From Labilithrix luteola (GTDB taxonomy: Bacteria; Myxococcota_A; Polyangia; Polyangiales; Polyangiaceae): a stretch of 64,000 nucleotides of DNA. How positions within the stretch are numbered: position 1 is the first letter of the stretch; each line of letters opens with the position of its first letter. Both the position numbers and the translations under genes were made by a program. The stretch covers positions 2,666,001-2,730,000 of the forward strand of contig NZ_CP012333.1 in the NCBI RefSeq assembly GCF_001263205.1, in the 5' to 3' direction. Of the stretch, positions 8,316 to 16,562 are shown one piece after another. The notes beneath the pieces are model-generated. The model ran no database searches, was not told the origin of the DNA, and saw only the letters and a program-made list of their open reading frames with translations.

Positions 8316-9884
8316 CTAATGACGGCCGATGTTTCCGAGCGGGTCGTCGGACGCGGGCCCCGAATTCGTAGGGCTATTCGCTGGAGCATTGGCCGGTGAG
8401 GGCTTCTGCCCAGGCCCTGGCTTCGGCTTGGTAGCTCCGGTGACCACCGGCGTCGTGAGCATGGACCCGCGCGGCGTGTCGCTGACAGACAAGGCGGGCG
8501 AAGCGGGCGGCGCGGGGACGATCGGCTGGATGCTCGCCGAGGACGACGCCGATGCTGTCGCGGCGATCGGCGGAAGATCCTTTCGCCCCAGGGGAAGCGG
8601 CATGGACTCGTCGCCGGCCGAGGGCACGATGGCGGGTGGCGCGCCGCGACCTCGCACGTACGACGCTCCGCCCAAGACGAGTCCGAGGAGCGCGAGGACG
8701 CCGAAGCCAGCAAGCGCGACCGTCGGCATCTTGCTCTTGGGAGGCGTGATCGCTACGGGCGTGGTGGGCACCGAGGGCTTCTCGCCGAGTTGCGTCTCGG
8801 CCCACGCGGTCGACGTGTTCGGTGCCGAGGCCGCCGAGGCAGGAGCGACGCGCGACGAGATCGATCCCGAAGGCGAGTGCGGGAGCGGGCCCGACGGCGC
8901 ATCGGTCGCGGCCATCCGTCCCGATCCGAGCGCCGCTCCTCGAATGCGCTCGACTGCGCTCGTCGTCACACGAGAAGCGTAGGGCTCGAGGGCCTGCGCG
9001 AGCTCGACAACCGAAGAATATCGGGCAGACGCCGACTTCTGCAGGCAGCGCCCGATGATGTTCGTGATGCCTTCCGGCACGTCGGACCGGATCGTGTGAA
9101 TCGGCGGCTCGCGATCGCTCAGGATGATCGCGATGAGCTCCGTCATGTTCGCGGCGTGGAACGGCAGTTGACCGGCAAGGAGCTCGAAGAGGATGACGCC
9201 GAGCGCCCAGATGTCCGTTCGTACGTCGACATTGCGCGACGAACGAAGCTGCTCGGGCGACATGTAGCTCGGCGAGCCGATGATCTCCGTGGTGCTCGTG
9301 AGTTTGAGATTCTCCTCACCGTCGTCGAGCTTGGAGATGCCGAAGTCGAGCACCTTCACGAGCGGCGCGCCGTCGACACGCCTCGTCAGGAAGAGGTTCG
9401 TCGGCTTGAGATCGCGATGGATGATGCCGGCGGCGTGGGCCTCGGCCATGGCCTCGCAGGTCTGGAGGAGCCAATCCACCGCCTCCGCGAGGCTCGTGCG
9501 GTAGCCCTGATCGATGAGCGACCCGAGGTCCGCGCCCTCGAGGTGCTCCATGACCATGAATGGCCGGCCGTCTTCGAGCGTTCCTGTGTCGATCACCCGA
9601 GCGACGTGCTCGCTCCGGAGCTTGGCCGCCGCGCGCGCTTCGCGAACGAAGCGACCGAGCGCCTCGGTGCGCGCCAGCCCGTTGGCCCGCAGAAGCTTGA
9701 TGGCGACGCGCTGCCCGAGCGTCTCGTGCATCGCCGCAACGACGACGCCCATCCCCCCCTCGCCGAGTACCTTCTCGACGCGGTACTTGCCGGCGAGGAG
9801 ATCACCAGGGCGCGGCCCGACAGAATCGCGAACAGAATCGCGAGCGCGAGCCGAATCCGAGAATTTGGGGGCGGAAGGCTCCAT
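8316..9884 (-). CDS. Transmembrane Ser/Thr protein kinase (Hanks type, PknB-like)
   Basis: A 522-residue kinase. The glycine loop LGEGGMG (about 40-46), catalytic Lys63 (VAIKLL), HRDLKPTN, DFGISK and the APE-equivalent SPEQ are all present, so the catalytic domain (about 34-300) should be active. A Ser/Pro/Ala-rich juxtamembrane segment precedes one helix (TVALAGFGVLALLGLVLGGA, about 400). A periplasmic tail rich in Pro/Ala/Ser carries no recognisable sensor domain. It heads a minus-strand run with the TPR/PEGA protein and the lipoprotein, which may be its sensory or target partners (inference). Confidence 0.93.
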   Translation of the reverse strand: MEPSAPKFSDSARARDSVRDSVGPRPGDLLAGKYRVEKVLGEGGMGVVVAAMHETLGQRVAIKLLRANGLARTEALGRFVREARAAAKLRSEHVARVIDTGTLEDGRPFMVMEHLEGADLGSLIDQGYRTSLAEAVDWLLQTCEAMAEAHAAGIIHRDLKPTNLFLTRRVDGAPLVKVLDFGISKLDDGEENLKLTSTTEIIGSPSYMSPEQLRSSRNVDVRTDIWALGVILFELLAGQLPFHAANMTELIAIILSDREPPIHTIRSDVPEGITNIIGRCLQKSASARYSSVVELAQALEPYASRVTTSAVERIRGAALGSGRMAATDAPSGPLPHSPSGSISSRVAPASAASAPNTSTAWAETQLGEKPSVPTTPVAITPPKSKMPTVALAGFGVLALLGLVLGGASYVRGRGAPPAIVPSAGDESMPLPLGRKDLPPIAATASASSSASIQPIVPAPPASPALSVSDTPRGSMLTTPVVTGATKPKPGPGQKPSPANAPANSPTNSGPASDDPLGNIGRH

Positions 9885-9966
9885 CGGGGGGGCGGAAAGG
9901 AGGATACCGACGCCTCCCTCAAAGATCGAGAGCGCGACCGCCCTCCCGACCTCACCTGGCCGAAAG

Positions 9967-11106
9967 TCAGGTCTTGGACGTCAGGTCTTTCTCGTAAACG
10001 CGGTACGTCTTGTACTTCTTCGCGCCCATCATACGAATTCCGGCATTCACCGCCGAGTTGTCCTCGAGCGTCCACCCGAGCTCGCCCCAGGTGATGCCGA
10101 CCTTCTTTCCGCCATTGTTCATCGCCCCATAGAGGTAGAGCGAGAGACCGGCGTACTTGCGCTGGGAGCGGAACTTCTTCCTGATGCCGAGGATGATGAG
10201 GCGCGCGCTGCGCGGGCCTTCGACCTTGAGACGCCAGAGAAGCTTGGCGATGCCGAACGGAAAGAGCTGACCGCCGAGGTCCGGAATGAGCTCGTTGACG
10301 TTCGGAAGGGCGATGGCGACAGCCGCAGGCTCCCCGTCGATGAGCACGAGCTGCGTGATCTCGGGCACGAGGAACAACTTGAGATCGGCGGCCATCTTGT
10401 CGGCCTCGCGCTTCGTCATCGGAACGAAGCCCCAGTTGTCGTGCCAGGCGTCGTTGAAGACGTCGAGCGCGGTCTTCACGTCGCTCTCCATCGTCTTCTT
10501 GGAGAACGGTCGCACGACGACTTCAGGCATCGCCGCGATGTCTTGGTAGGCCTTTTCGACGCGCTTGTTGACCTCGCCGACCTCGTAGCGCCAGCCGAAG
10601 AAGTCCTTCGCCTTGGCGTAGCCCGCCTTCTCGATGAGCCCGCCCTGGTACGAACGGTGGTGCGGGTTCATGAGGGTGGGCGGCGAGTCGAAGCCCTCGA
10701 CGAGGCAGCCAAGCTCCTCGTTGATGTTCAGCGAGATGGGCCCGCGGATCTTCTCCATGCCCTTGTCGCGCAGCCACTTCTCGGCGCGACCGAGCAGCTG
10801 GCGCACCACCTCTTCGTCGTCGATGGTGTCGATGAAGCCGAAGAAGCCGACCTTCTCGTTGTGCAGCTCGAAGTGCGACTGGTCGATCTGGGCGGTGACG
10901 CGGCCCACGCACTTGCCGTGCTTGTAAGCCGTGAAGATCGTTCCCTCGCCGTGGTCGAAGAAGGGGTTCTTCTTCGGGTTGAGGCGGTCGCTCAGGTCCA
11001 TGTCGAGCGGACGGATGTACCGGGGGTCGTTTTCGTAAACGACGTCGACGACGTTCAGGAAGTCACGGATGTCGCCGCCCATCGGCGTCTGTCGGATGTC
11101 GAGCAT
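9967..11106 (-). CDS. GNAT-like protein, YghO-type, probable acyltransferase
   Basis: A 379-residue cytoplasmic protein. The stretch FTAYKHGKCVGRVTAQID resembles the first GNAT strands, followed by VGFFGFIDTIDDEEVVRQLL and IRGPISLNINEELGCLVEG. A second half with VLIDGEPAAVAIALPNVNE and a terminal MGAKKYKTYRVYEK suggests tandem GNAT folds. This is the widespread family annotated as N-acetyltransferase-like or YghO. Substrate unknown. It stands alone between the kinase operon and the 11.2-kb palindrome, transcribed away from it. Confidence 0.7.
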   Translation of the reverse strand: MLDIRQTPMGGDIRDFLNVVDVVYENDPRYIRPLDMDLSDRLNPKKNPFFDHGEGTIFTAYKHGKCVGRVTAQIDQSHFELHNEKVGFFGFIDTIDDEEVVRQLLGRAEKWLRDKGMEKIRGPISLNINEELGCLVEGFDSPPTLMNPHHRSYQGGLIEKAGYAKAKDFFGWRYEVGEVNKRVEKAYQDIAAMPEVVVRPFSKKTMESDVKTALDVFNDAWHDNWGFVPMTKREADKMAADLKLFLVPEITQLVLIDGEPAAVAIALPNVNELIPDLGGQLFPFGIAKLLWRLKVEGPRSARLIILGIRKKFRSQRKYAGLSLYLYGAMNNGGKKVGITWGELGWTLEDNSAVNAGIRMMGAKKYKTYRVYEKDLTSKT

Positions 11107-11150
11107 GGGAGGCCCCGTTTCTGCCCCCTGTAGCCCGCCCCGTCAATCAT

Positions 11151-11310
11151 CTCGGGCGAGTCCCCCAATTCGGACCGAGCCGCGCGAAGAACGCGGAAGT
11201 CCAGGCAAGGCGCGAGGAGGGAACCTGCTGAAGCAGGTGACCGACGAGCAACGCAGCCTGGGCTTTCGCGGGCGAGCGAGGCGACGGGAGAATTCGGGGA
11301 CTCGCCCGAG
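11151..11310. repeat. 160-bp imperfect palindrome in an intergenic gap
   Basis: The outer arms are 11151-11171 and 11290-11310, and they match as inverted repeats at 20 of 21 bases. Inner arms at 11193-11206 and 11256-11269 match at 12 of 14. The centre is a perfect hairpin, ACCTGCT-GA-AGCAGGT (11223-11238). All three pairs share one axis near 11230.5. The unit fills most of the 288-base gap between the starts of two divergent genes. It contains no reading frame worth calling. It may be a folded RNA or DNA element or a non-autonomous mobile element. Confidence 0.75.
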
Positions 11311-11394
11311 GTCGGGCTCGTAAATCGAGGGACTTGCTAGCCCGAGCACGCCGGAAGCGCGAGCGGCCGAAGAGCCGGCGTCTGGGCGGCTTGT

Positions 11395-12816
11395 GTGTTA
11401 CGGCTTTTGCCCGCCACCGTGACTTTTACCGGCTACGCGTTCATCCTTTTCTTCTTCGTCGTCTTCGCCATTCGGTGGGCGATTCCGGAGCGCTTCGCTC
11501 CTCGCATGCTGCTCGGCGCAAGCGTGCTCTTCTACCTCTCCTGGGGTTGGAAGCTCGCGGCGCTCCTCGCGGTGATGACGGCGTTCACCTACGGCATGGG
11601 CGTCGCCATCCAGCGCAATCAGGACGCCACTTCGAAGAAGAAGGCACTGCTGGCCGCGGCCATCGTGGTGCAGCTCGGCGTCCTCTTCGCCTTCAAGTAC
11701 ACGGCGTTCTTTCTCTCGCTCGTCGCGCCCCATCTCAAGCCGCCGCAGATGCCGCTGCCGCTCGGCATCTCGTTCTACGTCTTCGAGATGGTCAGCTACG
11801 TGGTCGACGTCTATCGCGGCGACAAGGGCGCGCGCTCGCTCTGGGAGTTCGGCCTCTACCTCTCGTACTTCCCGCATCTCGTCGCGGGTCCGATTGTCCG
11901 CGCCTCGGAGCTCCTCCCGCAGTTCGCCACGCCGCAGAAGTTCGACTCCGAGAAGGTGTCGCGCGGCATGTTCATCCTGCTCGCGGGCGTGGTGAAGAAG
12001 ACCGTCCTCGCCGACAACCTCGCCGTCTTCGCCGACACAATCTTCAAGTCACCGAAGGACTTCAATTCGATCGAAATCGCGGTTGGCGTCCTCGCGTACA
12101 CCGGACAGATTTTCTGCGACTTCTCCGGCTACACGGACCTCGCGCGCGGCGCGTCGACGATGCTCGGCTACGAGCTGCCCGAGAACTTCGAGTACCCGTA
12201 CCTCAGCGGGTCGATCACCGAGTTCTGGCGCCGCTGGCACATGTCGCTCTCGCGCTGGCTGCGCGACTATCTCTACATCTCGCTCGGCGGCAATCGCGGC
12301 TCGAAGTTCGCGGCCTACCGCAACTTGATGCTCACCATGGCGCTCGGAGGCCTCTGGCACGGCGCGCGTCTCACCTTCGTGGTCTGGGGCGTCTACCACG
12401 GGCTCTTGCTCGTGCTGCACAAGCTGTACATGCAAGCCACGTCGAAGTCGCCGGCGTGGAAGGCCCTTCGCGAGAGGCCCGAGTACCGGGTCGTCGCCAC
12501 GCTCTCGACGCTGCTCCTCGTGGCGATCGGCTGGGTGTTCTTCCGCGCCACGAGCTTCGCCGATGCCATGACGGTCCTCGGCTCGATTGCCAAGCACACG
12601 GTGCAACCGGGCTGGAAGCCGTCGGTGGCCCTCGGACAGGCGGTGGTCTTCCTCTGCGGGGTCGTCGCGCTTCACGCCGCCGGCGCCGCAAAACTCGGCG
12701 TTCGTTCGAACGACGGCCTGCCGCCTGCCTCGCGTGGGCTGCTCTGGGCCTCGATGCTCGCGATCTGTTACGCGCTTTCGAACACGTCGCCGACCTTCAT
12801 CTACTTCTACTTCTGA
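11395..12816 (+). CDS. MBOAT family O-acyltransferase (AlgI/PatA-like)
   Basis: A 473-residue polytopic protein of the membrane-bound O-acyltransferase family. SYFPHLVAGPIVRASELLPQF and FWRRWHMSLSRWLRDYLYI are family signatures. The conserved catalytic His pair is in WHGARLTFVVWGVYHG (about 320-335). Members transfer acyl groups, often acetyl, across the membrane to exported polysaccharide. The start is uncertain: GTG 11395 or an in-frame GTG at 11419, both just before the first helix. An SGNH-type partner follows after 10 bases, as in alginate- or peptidoglycan-acetylating systems. Confidence 0.92.
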   Translation: MLRLLPATVTFTGYAFILFFFVVFAIRWAIPERFAPRMLLGASVLFYLSWGWKLAALLAVMTAFTYGMGVAIQRNQDATSKKKALLAAAIVVQLGVLFAFKYTAFFLSLVAPHLKPPQMPLPLGISFYVFEMVSYVVDVYRGDKGARSLWEFGLYLSYFPHLVAGPIVRASELLPQFATPQKFDSEKVSRGMFILLAGVVKKTVLADNLAVFADTIFKSPKDFNSIEIAVGVLAYTGQIFCDFSGYTDLARGASTMLGYELPENFEYPYLSGSITEFWRRWHMSLSRWLRDYLYISLGGNRGSKFAAYRNLMLTMALGGLWHGARLTFVVWGVYHGLLLVLHKLYMQATSKSPAWKALRERPEYRVVATLSTLLLVAIGWVFFRATSFADAMTVLGSIAKHTVQPGWKPSVALGQAVVFLCGVVALHAAGAAKLGVRSNDGLPPASRGLLWASMLAICYALSNTSPTFIYFYF

Positions 12817-12826
12817 GGGTGGGAAC

Positions 12827-13972
12827 GTGACGCGCGAGAACGAAACCAACGCGACGAACGAAGCTTCCGAGGCTCGCGACGCGAAGTCGAGCGAGCCCGC
12901 GGCGTCTGCCGACCCTGCCACCGCAGGGGCGCACGACCAGCACGACCAGCACGAGGAAGAAGGCTCGATGAAGTCCTTCCTCGTGGCCTTCTCGGTGATG
13001 GTGGGCACGCTCCTCTGCGCGGAGCTGATGTTCCGCGAATCGCAGCTGCTCAAGAAGATCCCGAAGGGCTACCACCTCTCGGCGAAGCAGGAGGAGTACC
13101 GCAAGGTCGGCGGCGACATCGTCGTCACCGGCGACTCGCGCATGTTCCACGGCGTCGTGCCGAGCGCGATGACCGAAACGCTCAAGCAAAAGACGGGCAA
13201 GACGTACCAGCTCTACAACATGGGGATCCCGTCGGGCACCACGCCGATCTTCCTCATCGCCGCGCACGAAGCGGCACGCCACAAGCCGCCGCCGAAGGCC
13301 TTCGTCATCGGCGTCACGCCTGCTCTCTTCAGCTGCTGCGATACGGTCGCCTCGCTGCACGTGAGCGCAGGAGTCAATCCCGAGAACTCGGTCCTCCTCG
13401 CACAGGGCACCATCCTCCCGAACACGGAGGAGGCCGGTAACAGCATCGCCTACGGCGCCTCGCGTCTCCTGCAGTTCCGCACCGACGTGGTCAACGCGCT
13501 CAAGGACGGCACCATTCCTCCGCCGCTCTCCTTTCAGGATCACGGCTGGATCACGATGGGCCCGCGCCTCTCGGCCACCACGCAGGACACCCGCGCACGC
13601 GGCCGCGCGGTCGGCTACGCGGACCTCATGGACAAGAGCAAGGGGAGCGCCATCCGCAAGCCGTCGGTCAACTTCGTCCGCGAGGCCGTGCAGGTACTCC
13701 AGCGCGCGGGCGTGAAGGTCGCGATTATCGGAACGCCTCAGTCGCGCCAACTCGACTGGTACCACGACCACGCGCACGTCTATTACGAGTACATCGACGC
13801 CGTTCAGGCGATCGCGAACGAGACCAACGTTCCCTTCGTCGATCTCAACTCGTTCCCCGGCCTCGAGAACATCGACTTCGTCGACGGCGACCACCTGAGC
13901 GAGCCAGGCGCGGTGAAGTTCACGAACTATCTCTCCGCCACCGTGCTCGCGCCGCTGCTCGAAGGGAATTGA
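12827..13972 (+). CDS. Membrane-anchored SGNH/AlgJ-like acetylation partner
   Basis: From GTG 12827 (purine-rich GAGGGTGGGA just upstream) the protein is 381 residues. An acidic, His/Asp-rich cytoplasmic leader (about 1-46) precedes one membrane helix (SFLVAFSVMVGTLLCAEL). The periplasmic domain has a block-I-like VVTGDSRMF (about 100-107) and a C-terminal DGDHLSEPGA (about 353-362), giving the expected Ser and Asp/His residues of SGNH-fold acetyltransferases such as AlgJ/AlgX. Downstream ATG 12968 is an alternative start that would drop the leader. It is probably co-transcribed with the MBOAT gene. The target polysaccharide is not identifiable here. Confidence 0.8.
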   Translation: MTRENETNATNEASEARDAKSSEPAASADPATAGAHDQHDQHEEEGSMKSFLVAFSVMVGTLLCAELMFRESQLLKKIPKGYHLSAKQEEYRKVGGDIVVTGDSRMFHGVVPSAMTETLKQKTGKTYQLYNMGIPSGTTPIFLIAAHEAARHKPPPKAFVIGVTPALFSCCDTVASLHVSAGVNPENSVLLAQGTILPNTEEAGNSIAYGASRLLQFRTDVVNALKDGTIPPPLSFQDHGWITMGPRLSATTQDTRARGRAVGYADLMDKSKGSAIRKPSVNFVREAVQVLQRAGVKVAIIGTPQSRQLDWYHDHAHVYYEYIDAVQAIANETNVPFVDLNSFPGLENIDFVDGDHLSEPGAVKFTNYLSATVLAPLLEGN

Positions 13973-13973
13973 G

Positions 13974-14444
13974 TCATCCGCGTCGTTCTCGGGCCGTGCG
14001 CAGCGCATCGCGGACGGCCATGAGTAGGCGGCCCAGCTCGTTTCGCCCCGACCCATCGCCGCCGTCGCCCCAGTAGTCGTCGTTCTCGGTGTGCTCCACG
14101 AGGAGCGCGTCGCCCGTCGCGAGCAGGAGCGCGCGCAGGTCGTCGTGCTGGGTGAACTTCGCCTCGAGCGCTTCGCGCATCACGGAGACCTTCACCGACT
14201 CCCAGTCGCGCCGAAGCTTCCGCTTGCGATCCCGTCCCATCCGCGCGGCGAGCATCGGCGTACGAGCGGCTCGCACGTCTTCGCGGTCACGCTCGTTTTC
14301 GAACTTCTGCGCCTGGAAGAAGTGCTCGGTGGTCGGCCACGACTTGCCACGAAGGCGGATCGGATACGCGGCGAAGTTCGAGAACTCGCCGTACTCGTCG
14401 CCAACGGAATAGAAGCGGATCGTCTCTCGCGTCAGGAGACTCAC
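13974..14444 (-). CDS. ybiA: NADAR family N-glycosidase (YbiA-like)
   Basis: A 156-residue protein with the family's landmarks: IRFYSVGDEYGEFSNFAAYPI, the Glu/His motif TTEHFFQAQKF, and a C-terminal WGDGGDGSGRNELGRLLM. NADAR enzymes hydrolyse N-glycosidic bonds in riboflavin-pathway intermediates or in ADP-ribosyl nucleic acid adducts (family knowledge). Length is typical (about 150-180). The start is a GTG at 14444 with GGAG almost touching it, only 11 bases from the upstream terminator hairpin, so the start is provisional. The 3' end abuts the convergent SGNH gene by one base. Confidence 0.9.
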   Translation of the reverse strand: MSLLTRETIRFYSVGDEYGEFSNFAAYPIRLRGKSWPTTEHFFQAQKFENERDREDVRAARTPMLAARMGRDRKRKLRRDWESVKVSVMREALEAKFTQHDDLRALLLATGDALLVEHTENDDYWGDGGDGSGRNELGRLLMAVRDALRTARERRG

Positions 14445-14454
14445 TCCATGAACG

Positions 14455-14487
14455 AAAAAAGCGCGACACCATCGAGTGGTGACGCGC
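14455..14487 (-). terminator. Rho-independent terminator of the HtrA gene
   Basis: Read on the minus strand, GCGCG.CACCA (one A:A mismatch) pairs with TGGTG.CGCGC around a 5-base loop, and the stem is followed directly by six T residues (A-run 14455-14460 on the plus strand). It begins 21 bases past the HtrA stop codon. This is one of the few canonical terminators in the window. Confidence 0.85.
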
Positions 14488-14507
14488 CTTGTTCGAACGA
14501 GGTTTCG

Positions 14508-15938
14508 TTACTTCCGCATCGCGGCGTAGAACGTCTGGTCGCGACGGCGGACGCGGAGGAGCAACTGGCCGTCCTTCGCGGCTTCGGCGAGCTGCGCCGA
14601 CGTGGGCTCGGTGATGCCGTCGGCCTCGATGACGACGTCGTTCGGCTTGAGGCCTGCGCGGTCGGCCGGCGAGCCCGGGTTGATGCTGGTGATGACCGGC
14701 AGCGGCTTGGCAGCGAGACCGATCTGCGCGGCCTGCTGGGGGCTGATGTCACGCACGCTGAGGCCGAGGCCGGACTGCGGAACGCCCTGCTGCTGAACGG
14801 GAAGCGGAGGAACGGCCGCCTCGGGACGCGCGGCGAGGACGGCGCTGGTGCCGTACTTCTTGCCGTCGCGGATGATCTCGAGCGGCACGGTCTGACCGAC
14901 TTCGTGCGTCAGCGTCTCGCGCGTGAGCTCGTGACCGTCGCCGACCTTCTTTCCGCCGACGCCCGCGATGATGTCACCCGGCTTGATGTTCGCCTTCTGC
15001 GCAGGTCCGTTGTCGTTGACGTAGTTGACGAGAGCGCCGGCGCGCGGGTCGACCTTCATCGCCGTGGCGAGCTCGGGGGTGAGGTCCTGGATGCCGACGC
15101 CGATCCATGCACGTTGCACGCGTCCGTTCTTGAGGAGCTGGTCGGCGACACGACGCGCGAGGTTCGACGGGACCGCGAAGCCGATGCCCGAGCCACGGCC
15201 GACGATCATGGTGTTGACGCCGAGGACGTTGCCGTTGAGATCGCAGAGCGGTCCGCCCGAGTTGCCGGGGTTGATGCTCGCGTCGGTCTGCAGGTAGTCC
15301 TCGATGGCATTCATGCCGAGGCCGCCGCGGCCCTTCGCGCTGAGCACGCCGGTGGTCACGGTGTAGCCGAGGCCGAACGGAGAGCCGATGGCGACGGTCC
15401 ACTCGCCGACGCGCGAGGCATCCGAATCGCCGAACTTGGCGGCGATGAGGCCCGTGGCGTCGACCTTGATGACGGCGAGGTCGGTGCCGGGATCGCGGCC
15501 GACGAGCTTCGCGGGGAGAAAACGACCGTCGCGGAAGCGAACGTTGATCGTCAGCGCGTGGTCGATGACGTGGTTGTTCGTGAGGATGGCGCCGTCGGTC
15601 GTGAAGACCACGCCCGAGCCCGTTCCGCGCGCGATCGGCGAGTCCTGGTTGCGGCCGAAGAAACGGAGCACCTGGTCGGCTTGTTCGTCGCGGGACGTGA
15701 CGTCGATCTGGACGACGCTCGGGCTGACGCGTTCTGCGACGGCGACGAACGCATCGGAGAGCCTGCGTGCTTCGGCGACGGCCGCCGGAGCTGCAGCGGC
15801 AGGAGGCGGCGGTGCGGCCTGCGCGGGCTTGTCGGTCGGAGCGGCCTGCTGCGCAGAGGCCGAGGGCGCGAGCGCGGCCGCAGCGACCCCGAGCGCGACC
15901 GCAAGAGAAGAACGGTGAAACGAAACGCGACCGACCAT
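14508..15938 (-). CDS. DegP/HtrA-family periplasmic serine protease with two PDZ domains
   Basis: From ATG 15938 (GGAGG five bases upstream) the protein is 476 residues with a signal peptide ending ASAQQ (about 30) and a Pro/Ala linker. The trypsin-like domain has the triad His123 (TNNHV), Asp153 (GTDLAV) and Ser227 (GNSGGP). Two PDZ domains follow (about 265-355 and 385-470, LSVRDIS...GSPADRAGLKPNDVV). It performs quality-control proteolysis of misfolded envelope proteins. The frame is open further upstream, but that extension lacks a signal-like start. The gene diverges from gdx. Confidence 0.93.
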   Translation of the reverse strand: MVGRVSFHRSSLAVALGVAAAALAPSASAQQAAPTDKPAQAAPPPPAAAAPAAVAEARRLSDAFVAVAERVSPSVVQIDVTSRDEQADQVLRFFGRNQDSPIARGTGSGVVFTTDGAILTNNHVIDHALTINVRFRDGRFLPAKLVGRDPGTDLAVIKVDATGLIAAKFGDSDASRVGEWTVAIGSPFGLGYTVTTGVLSAKGRGGLGMNAIEDYLQTDASINPGNSGGPLCDLNGNVLGVNTMIVGRGSGIGFAVPSNLARRVADQLLKNGRVQRAWIGVGIQDLTPELATAMKVDPRAGALVNYVNDNGPAQKANIKPGDIIAGVGGKKVGDGHELTRETLTHEVGQTVPLEIIRDGKKYGTSAVLAARPEAAVPPLPVQQQGVPQSGLGLSVRDISPQQAAQIGLAAKPLPVITSINPGSPADRAGLKPNDVVIEADGITEPTSAQLAEAAKDGQLLLRVRRRDQTFYAAMRK

Positions 15939-16064
15939 GACGCCTCCGAAAACTGACGACGAAAAGTGCTGAAGACGCGTGCGAAGGAGCCCCCCAACAC
16001 GACCGTGACCATCGCACACTAGCAAAGCGCCGCCCGCGCGGGCAAAACGCGGCCCGAAAGGCAT

Positions 16065-16092
16065 TTGCCAGTCTGGCCGCGCGACCTATATA
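16065..16092 (+). promoter_or_regulatory. Candidate sigma-70-type promoter for the guanidinium exporter
   Basis: TTGCCA (16065-16070) is followed after 16 bases by TATATA (16087-16092), close to the -35/-10 consensus and unusually AT-rich for this genome. Transcription starting near 16099 would give a leader of about 130 bases that contains the whole guanidine-III aptamer. Confidence 0.6.
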
Positions 16093-16173
16093 TCTGCGGT
16101 CAGACGAAGCCAGCGCTTCGAACATGCACAACCAATTGTCGGCGTCCGGGGAGTCAGCAACCCGTTCGCCGGC

Positions 16174-16213
16174 CCCGACGAGGTCGACCCGTACCGGGAT
16201 ATGCAAAGACGGG
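16174..16213 (+). promoter_or_regulatory. Guanidine-III riboswitch (ykkC-III) before gdx/sugE
   Basis: The leader folds as the class-III pseudoknot. P1 is CCCG (16174-16177) with CGGG (16195-16198). The pseudoknot helix is CCCGT (16188-16192) with ACGGG (16209-16213). The conserved ACGAGG after P1, GTAC before the P1 3' strand, and AAGACGG at the 3' end are all present and in order, as in published class-III aptamers. The exporter's ribosome-binding site (GGAGGA, 16221-16226) lies 8 bases downstream, so ligand-stabilised folding can control access to it. Guanidinium is expected to turn the exporter on (family knowledge). Confidence 0.87.
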
Positions 16214-16229
16214 CCGTGATGGAGGAATC

Positions 16230-16553
16230 ATGGCTTGGGTTTCGCTCGTCGTCGCCGGTTTGCTCGAGATCGTTTGGGCGATCGGCCTCAAGTACTCGCA
16301 CGGGTTCACGCGCCTCGGCGCCACCATCGTCACGATCGTGGCGCTCGTCGCGAGCTTCGTCTTGCTGGGTCGCGCGGCCAAGACGCTGCCGATCGGAACC
16401 GCCTATGCCGTCTGGGTCGGCATCGGCGCCGTCGGCGCCGCGATCGGCGGCATGGCGCTCCTCGGCGAACGCGCGAGCGTGGCACGCATCGCGTTCTTGA
16501 GTCTCATCGTCGCGGGCATCATCGGCTTGAAGCTGACGACGCACGCCGAATGA
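16230..16553 (+). CDS. gdx: SMR-family guanidinium exporter Gdx (SugE)
   Basis: A 107-residue protein with four membrane helices, the size of small multidrug resistance proteins. The proton- and substrate-coupling Glu13 is present (GLLEIVWAIGLKYS), as is the helix-3 packing motif GTAYAVWVGIGAVGA. The sugE-type helix-1 context distinguishes it from EmrE-type drug pumps. It works as an antiparallel dimer, exchanging guanidinium for protons at the inner membrane. ATG 16230 has GGAGGA 4 bases upstream. The guanidine-III riboswitch in its leader independently supports this assignment. Confidence 0.95.
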   Translation: MAWVSLVVAGLLEIVWAIGLKYSHGFTRLGATIVTIVALVASFVLLGRAAKTLPIGTAYAVWVGIGAVGAAIGGMALLGERASVARIAFLSLIVAGIIGLKLTTHAE

Positions 16554-16562
16554 AGCGCGCCT

